From: Burhinus oedicnemus
Taxonomy: Eukaryota; Chordata; Aves; Charadriiformes; Burhinidae
Direction: 5' to 3'
DNA: 64,000 bases
Assembly: GCA_008921705.1 (NCBI GenBank)
Contig: VFFE01007103.1
Span: 838,726-902,725, forward strand
Below are positions 58,908-64,000 of the stretch, in pieces. A model generated the notes under the pieces. It ran no database searches. It had not been told where the DNA came from and worked only from the letters and a program-made list of their open reading frames with translations. Each line of letters begins with the position of its first letter. Within the stretch, counting starts at the first letter, position 1. Position numbers and translations under genes: made by a program.

Positions 58908-59153
58908 TTTCAATACTTAAAGGGTGCTTCTAAGAAAGATGGGGACAAACTTTTTAGTATGGCCTGTAGCAATAGGACAAGGTGTAATTGTTTTAAACTA
59001 AAAAAGGGTAGATTCAGACTAGATACAAGGAAGAAACTTTTTACAATGAGGGTGGTGAAACACCGGAACAGGTTGCCCAGAGAGGCTGTGAATGCTTCAT
59101 CTCTGGAAATGTTCAAGGTCAGGTTGGATGGGGCTTTGAGCAACATGATCTAG
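58908..59153 (+). pseudogene. CR1 copy 4 ORF2 C-terminal fragment
   Basis: About 81 codons of the ORF2 C-terminus in one open frame: FQYLKGASKKDGDKLFS, then GRFRLDTRKKLFTMRVVKH and RLDGALSNMI-stop at 59151-59153. All catalytic parts are missing, because the copy is 5'-truncated as CR1 insertions usually are. Confidence 0.85.
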
Positions 59154-59242
59154 TTGAAGTTACCCATACTCATTACAGGGGGGTTGGACTAGATAAGCTT
59201 TAAAGGTCCCTTTCAACCCAAACCATTCTATGATTCTATGAT
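58908..59242 (+). mobile_element. CR1 LINE copy 4, 3' end
   Basis: Starts in coding text (FQYLKGASKKDGDKLFS) and ends with CATTCTATGATTCTATGATC at 59223-59242. The 3' UTR (GGGGGGTTGGACTAGATAAG and GGTCCCTTTCAACCCAAACC) matches the copy 2 type. Clearly the same lineage as copy 2 and distinct from copies 1 and 3. Confidence 0.93.
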
Positions 59243-60401
59243 CACAACTGCAGTCTCTTAATATTGACATCTCATGAATGGCTCCAGTTAGAGATCCCAA
59301 TGGCGACAGTTTGTAGGCAGAAGAAATCCTTTTTTTCTAGTTTCAGCAGAAGTTTCATGATCCACGAATACTTCCACAAAATCCAAATCCAGTTAGTTTT
59401 GTTTACAACCGATATGGACGTCTGAGATGAGGTTCCCCCAAAGAAGTGGAGTTTGACATACCAGGTAATGGGCATGAAAATCAGCACCCTCATTTGTTTC
59501 AACCTAGCAGCTGCCACACTAGTGCCTGCCACTGACCTCCATGGAGGATGTGGGGCAATGCACGGCCTCCCACAGAGGCCAGCAAGTCACATAGGAAAGC
59601 CCTGGCTCTTACCTGTCCCACATCATGTCTCTCTCTTGTTCCCCCATGGGGTTGCTCAAAATCAACTGAATTATGCAATGAAAGCTGACCGAGGTCTCTA
59701 TTGGTAAATCAAGTATTACAGGCCTTTGCATAATAATTCCAGGATCAGGCTTTCTCTCCATCTTCCAAGAAATTTTATGGCTAAAGATTATGACACCTGT
59801 GCAGAGTGACTTTTCCAGACCAGCGACCATTCCCTATAAAGTTTCCATCCGTTACTGGATGTTTACAGTAACTTTGGAAACAATTTCTTCTATCCCTTTT
59901 TACCTACACCAGTTTGGTATTACCAATGTTGCTTCCAAGGTCAAATCTATATCAGCATTCATTTTCATAAGAATCACTAGTAACCTCTTAAACAAATGAC
60001 CTCTTAAACAAATGACCTCTTAAATGACAATCTTTGTCACAGGCAGTTGGAGAAAAATGGTACCATAGACGCAAACACACACTGCAGCTGGGAAAAAAAG
60101 GCTCTTCTCAGCACTCTTCTTCATGTGTATTTTTTGTAGCCAAAAACTAGAGTGGGAAAGGAAAAGATAACATCTGAGTTGGGATGACCAAAGAACATAG
60201 AGAGAACAATTTAGTCTCTTAAAACAATGCAAGAAGTTAGATTCCAGTAGTAATTCAAGTGAAGGCAGGGGGTTGGGCCACATCCAAACATCTATGCAGT
60301 CCCAGTGACCCAAGCTATTGCATGCAATATACCTCACTTCTTTATTTGTTTGTTTATTCTGAATGACTACAAGGGCACTTGATGTGATAAAACACGGACA
60401 A
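59243..60401. other. Unassigned spacer
   Basis: No gene recognised. A 16-base tandem repeat lies at 59984-60027. Confidence 0.4.
59984..60027. repeat. 16-base tandem repeat, 2.7 copies
   Basis: CCTCTTAAACAAATGA is repeated perfectly at 59984-59999 and 60000-60015, then partially as CCTCTTAAATGA. The perfect copies suggest recent slippage. Confidence 0.9.
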
Positions 60402-60575
60402 TGTCCTGAGTTCAGCTGGAGAGAGTTAGGATATTATCTTTCTGGAGCTTCTCCCTGCAGTAATGATGATACCCGTTTTGGGGTTAATTTTCTGTTGAAT
60501 AAGCACGTCAGGTTTTAAGGCAGTGGTCCAGACTGTAAACAAGTCAGTCTCTTTGGAGCCTGCTTTGGCACTCTG
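60402..60575 (+). mobile_element. Probable diverged ERVL-like LTR 5' end
   Basis: TGTCCTGAGTTCAGCTGGAG and AGAGTTAGGAT resemble the avian ERVL LTR start TGTCCTGGTTTCAGCTGGGA. Further on, CGTTTTGGGGTTAATTTTC and CAGTGGTCCAGACTGTAAAC also follow the family order loosely. The end of the LTR is not found, so only the first part is called. It is older than the LTR at 1-706. Confidence 0.45.
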
Positions 60576-63500
60576 CTGAGGTTACTATTTGTATTAAAAT
60601 ATTTGCTAACCTATTCTTCATAAAGCCAGGTATGTTTCCATGAAAAGGAGAGGCAATGTTGACATCTGTCCTCTTGCCAGCAGCAGCAATCACGTTACCT
60701 TCTTATCTCAGCTAGCCCTCCCCCCATGCTGATGCACTAAATAAGGGACTGCTGAAATTCTGGCCCAGGGCTGATTACATTTCTGCTCCACACACAACTC
60801 AGTATCTGTGCAAAAGACAGGAGCAGCTCAGTCCCATCATTCCAGTGGCATCAATATAAGAAGAAACCTTACTGCTGCGAGAAATCAGTGATAGAAAGCT
60901 CTGGAATGTAAATTTTACATGAGGTAGAGATTTTCACATGTGGCTGACAAGCAATTTAAAGCACTAAGGAGAGTTCAAGAGGGAGTTAAGTGGTCCACGT
61001 AGATATACGGATACTAGAATAATGTGGATGTATTTAGGATGCAGGGTAGACAAGGAATTAATTTCATCCCCAAGCTGTTTGGAGCTGTGACTACATTTTG
61101 GTTCTCAGCTTGTACAGAGTTTTCTACAGCAAGACTGGCCCCAACTGTAATAGATCATTGTAATAGCTCTGTTCATATCATGAAGTTGGGGAGTGGAAAG
61201 CAAAAAATCTAAACAATGTAAGACCACCACAATTACTTCAATTGTTTTTATAAGTTACCCATAAAATTGCGGGCACTTTTCAGGCATAGAAAAAGGCATA
61301 GACATAGATCTTCTAGCCCAAGGCTCTAGCCTGGTGCGTGCTCCTTGCACTTTCAAAACTCCCATTTACTGCAGTAGTAGATCTAGGATAAAATGCAGGA
61401 AGTTCAGGATTATTATTTATGATCCAAGATTAAATGAGGTGTTTGCAGGAAGAAAAAGGACTAGCTTCAGGGGGACAGAAGCTTGCTGTCCCTTTGGTAT
61501 AAAAGTGCAATCTGAAGGCATAGAAGGTTTTATCTGGTTGGGGTATTTTGCCTTTTGATCCTTCCATTTGCCATTGGGTAGAGTAATTAGTGATAACTTT
61601 ACTTTGCTTAGACTTCCTGTTCTCTGTTTCTTTGCATTTGATATACAGTTCAAAGTCTGATGAAGAAATATTAGAAATAGCAGATGTTGTACCCACAAAC
61701 AAGGAGTTAAATCAGTCACTCTGTTGTCTGATTTGGGAGATTTACACTTATAAGGCAGAGAATTTTTTCTTTGAAATAGGTAAGATTTTTCAAAGCACCT
61801 GGTGCTGGCCTCATCCTGCTCCCACCAAAATGGAAGGGTAATGCTTCCACTCACTTCAATGGCAGCAAAGGTAAATAAATGATGAGCACATCTGGGAGCA
61901 CTCCCTGTCACGCAATTAGGACTAAGCATGCTGCTGGCCAGAACCTGAAGTGACTTATCAACTAATAAAAATTGATAAGCATTCATTTCACTCAGTGTAG
62001 CTGGATCAATTTATATCTGACCCTCTGTTCTGGGAATTCCCAGTGACAGTATTGATACAGCTATGACAGGCTAAGTATATAGTCAAAATCAATTTTTTGG
62101 GAAGAGGTGATATGTTTATTACTCCAGCTTATATTGTTGGAAAATCAGACAGCCTTCAGGGCATATAAAACCTTTTTTCCATTCCATTCCTGAAGGTTGG
62201 CCCATATTTCTGAAGACACGCTTGTATTTTTTCTAATGGTATTTGTTGGACAGATGGGAGATACCATCTTTCTCTGCAAATTTAGATATGGAGATTTCTT
62301 CAAGACATGACTGTCTGTTGCAGCTCTTTCTCAGGTATCTGTCTAGCATAAGGCAGCCTCTTTTTTTTTCACTCACTATTCACTGCTATTAATTTCTGCC
62401 CTTTTTCTTCTCTTCTTCCCACTTCTGCCCATTCCCATCCATTACGGTTCCTTTCTTGAAATCATCATGCTGAACTCCTATTTGACTTTTTCCCTTATTT
62501 GGTGGTATGGATGGGTTTGCTCCACAAAAGACAAAGCACTCCACAGTATCTGCATTATTGTGTTTTGACATTTTTTGATTCTCATGTAATTATAGGCTGA
62601 GTTACTTTGATATGGACCTGATCCAACATCTGAGTGTTTTATTGGTTTGCATACTGTCAGTGTCAAAAATTACTTTTTTTTTTTTTTTAAGTAACAAACT
62701 TCCCTTATTTTCCCATCTTGTTTTCATTAGCTTCTCTTGACAGTAGGTCAGGTTAGGTGGTTTGCCATCTCTGCTGCTTCTGTCATCTCCTGATGTCGAA
62801 ACTGACAGAGGCTGTTCTTATCTTTGAGCTTTTAGAGCAATGTTTGTACGTGGGGTAGATTTTTTTCCTCTCTCTGTGTTCTTTGCTGTCTCTGCTTCTT
62901 GTCTTTTTGGTTTGTCTTTGGCTTTTGTCTTTCTGTTTTTTTGGCTCGTCTGTTCAGTAGCAGAGACAAAGTTATTGTTAGCTCTGGCTAAGAGAAAATA
63001 CAAGATGGAGAGATGTTTCTCTCTTTCACAGTTTAGTTTGATGCAAGATCTTTCATTATGAGCCTGATTTTGAATCCCGCCCTGACTTTTTCAAGCTGAA
63101 ATTAATCCACCTGAAATTGCACAGGCAAACTTCTGTGTCAGACTACAATTTTTCAGGAAAACTTGACTGATACTAGGCAAAACATTTGGGAGATAGGAAG
63201 ATATTTTAAAAAGGGGGGTGATCTCACTTTTTGGATAATTTCCTAATGTTTATTTTAAAGAAATGTCATGACTCAAAACTATCCTGACCGAGAAACTCCA
63301 AATTTGGGTTACTTTGTTGTCCCTGGCAAGGATAGGTGCTTTGGACTCAGTTTGGAAGGTAGCGAGGGGGTTGTAATTTAGATATTAGTAACAACAATGT
63401 CTACATACATTAGAAACACATTGGTTTTTTGAATACCACATTCTGGCTTGTGCATTGTTTATAAACCACATACCAACAGCCTTTGTGCTCTTTAAACAGT

Positions 63501-64000
63501 ATGCAGTATTATACACTCTTTAGGAAGCACATAGCCAAAGGCTACCAGATGCCTGAACAGTTGCTATTATATCCATCAAGCAGGGTTAAGAAGCACTCAG
63601 TTTGAAGCATCTTCTGATCTCCACAGGAGTTTCTACAGAGTCTGTCTACTTCATGGGCATTCTCAGGATTGCGCTGGCTGAGAAGACCCCTCAGTGCCTC
63701 TCTGAGCATATCCCTAAAGTGAGGTCTCAATACACCTCGCTCCTAGCCTATGACTGGATTGTGAGTCGTTCCCTGCATTAACTATGGCTATTAGGGAACC
63801 ACCTAAACATTCCTCTTAAACCCCAGAATGCTGAAACGTGGAAGTTCCCTAATCTAGAATTAAGGTCAAGGAAACAGAAGTAGTTACAAGGGCAAGTGGA
63901 GATGTGGAAGTGCTTGTGGATAAAAGGGTAATCCTGAATGAATGTCATTAGCTGAACTCCTCGGTCACTGGCAAATAAACATACAGAAAGTACAGAATTA
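60576..64000. other. Unassigned AT-rich intergenic sequence
   Basis: No gene recognised up to the window end. The 189-codon antisense frame at 61417-61986 has no recognised domain and overlaps a possible old repeat at 61801-61870. A 15-T run lies at 62674-62688. Confidence 0.4.
61801..61870. repeat. Possible ancient repeat fragment
   Basis: GGCCTCATCCTGCTCCCACC and CACTCACTTCAATGGCAGCA resemble the GGCCTGATCCTGCTCCCA ... TTGACTTCAATGGGAGCA text of an old palindromic reptile and bird repeat. Confidence 0.35.

Noticed and set aside
61417..61986. 189-codon antisense open frame
   Set aside because: No recognisable domain, low-complexity AT-rich DNA, partly over a possible old repeat, and a second antisense frame overlaps it. 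Not reported as a gene.
1..64000. CRISPR arrays, operons, phage or plasmid features
   Set aside because: None seen. The sequence is vertebrate nuclear DNA with LINE and LTR elements.

Overview
The window reads as bird nuclear DNA. The main evidence is four sense-strand remnants of CR1-type LINEs, each ending in the avian CR1 tail of repeated ATTCTATG units, plus several short antisense CR1 3' ends. A long terminal repeat (LTR) of the avian ERVL-like type fills the left edge. The rest is AT-rich, CpG-poor sequence with eukaryotic homopolymer tracts. There are no operons, ribosome binding sites or other prokaryotic features. I cannot name the species.

Layout. Positions 1-706 hold an antisense LTR with a TATA box. 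Positions 1000-3803 hold a nearly full-length but dead CR1 ORF2 (endonuclease plus reverse transcriptase) with its 3' end, and 4140-5346 hold a second, older CR1 of a different lineage. Positions 5347-23180 are mostly unassigned AT-rich sequence with a small antisense CR1 end near 7581. Positions 23181-24200 hold a third CR1, closely related to the first. Positions 24201-58907 are mostly unassigned, with small antisense CR1 ends at 24901, 33406 and 54991, an older CR1-like fragment at 41380, a MIR-like SINE remnant near 44700, degenerate tandem repeats and homopolymers. Positions 58908-59242 hold a fourth CR1 end, and 60402-60575 a probable second, diverged LTR end. The rest to 64000 is unassigned.

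No intact host protein-coding gene was recognised. The longest open frames outside CR1 (190, 189, 166 and 150 codons) resemble no family I know and are treated as chance. All recognisable coding sequence belongs to retrotransposons, and every CR1 copy is disrupted. The window is best described as intergenic or deep-intronic, repeat-decayed bird DNA.

The observations most worth checking are: two related CR1 copies that share the same lost catalytic Asp in the reverse-transcriptase FADD motif; a diverged pair of about 100-bp segments 897 bp apart that is not explained by CR1; a few short GC-richer or acceptor-flanked open stretches that could be decayed or unannotated exons; and a cluster of transcription-factor-like sites near 47.8 kb. 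No convincing new biological system was found.
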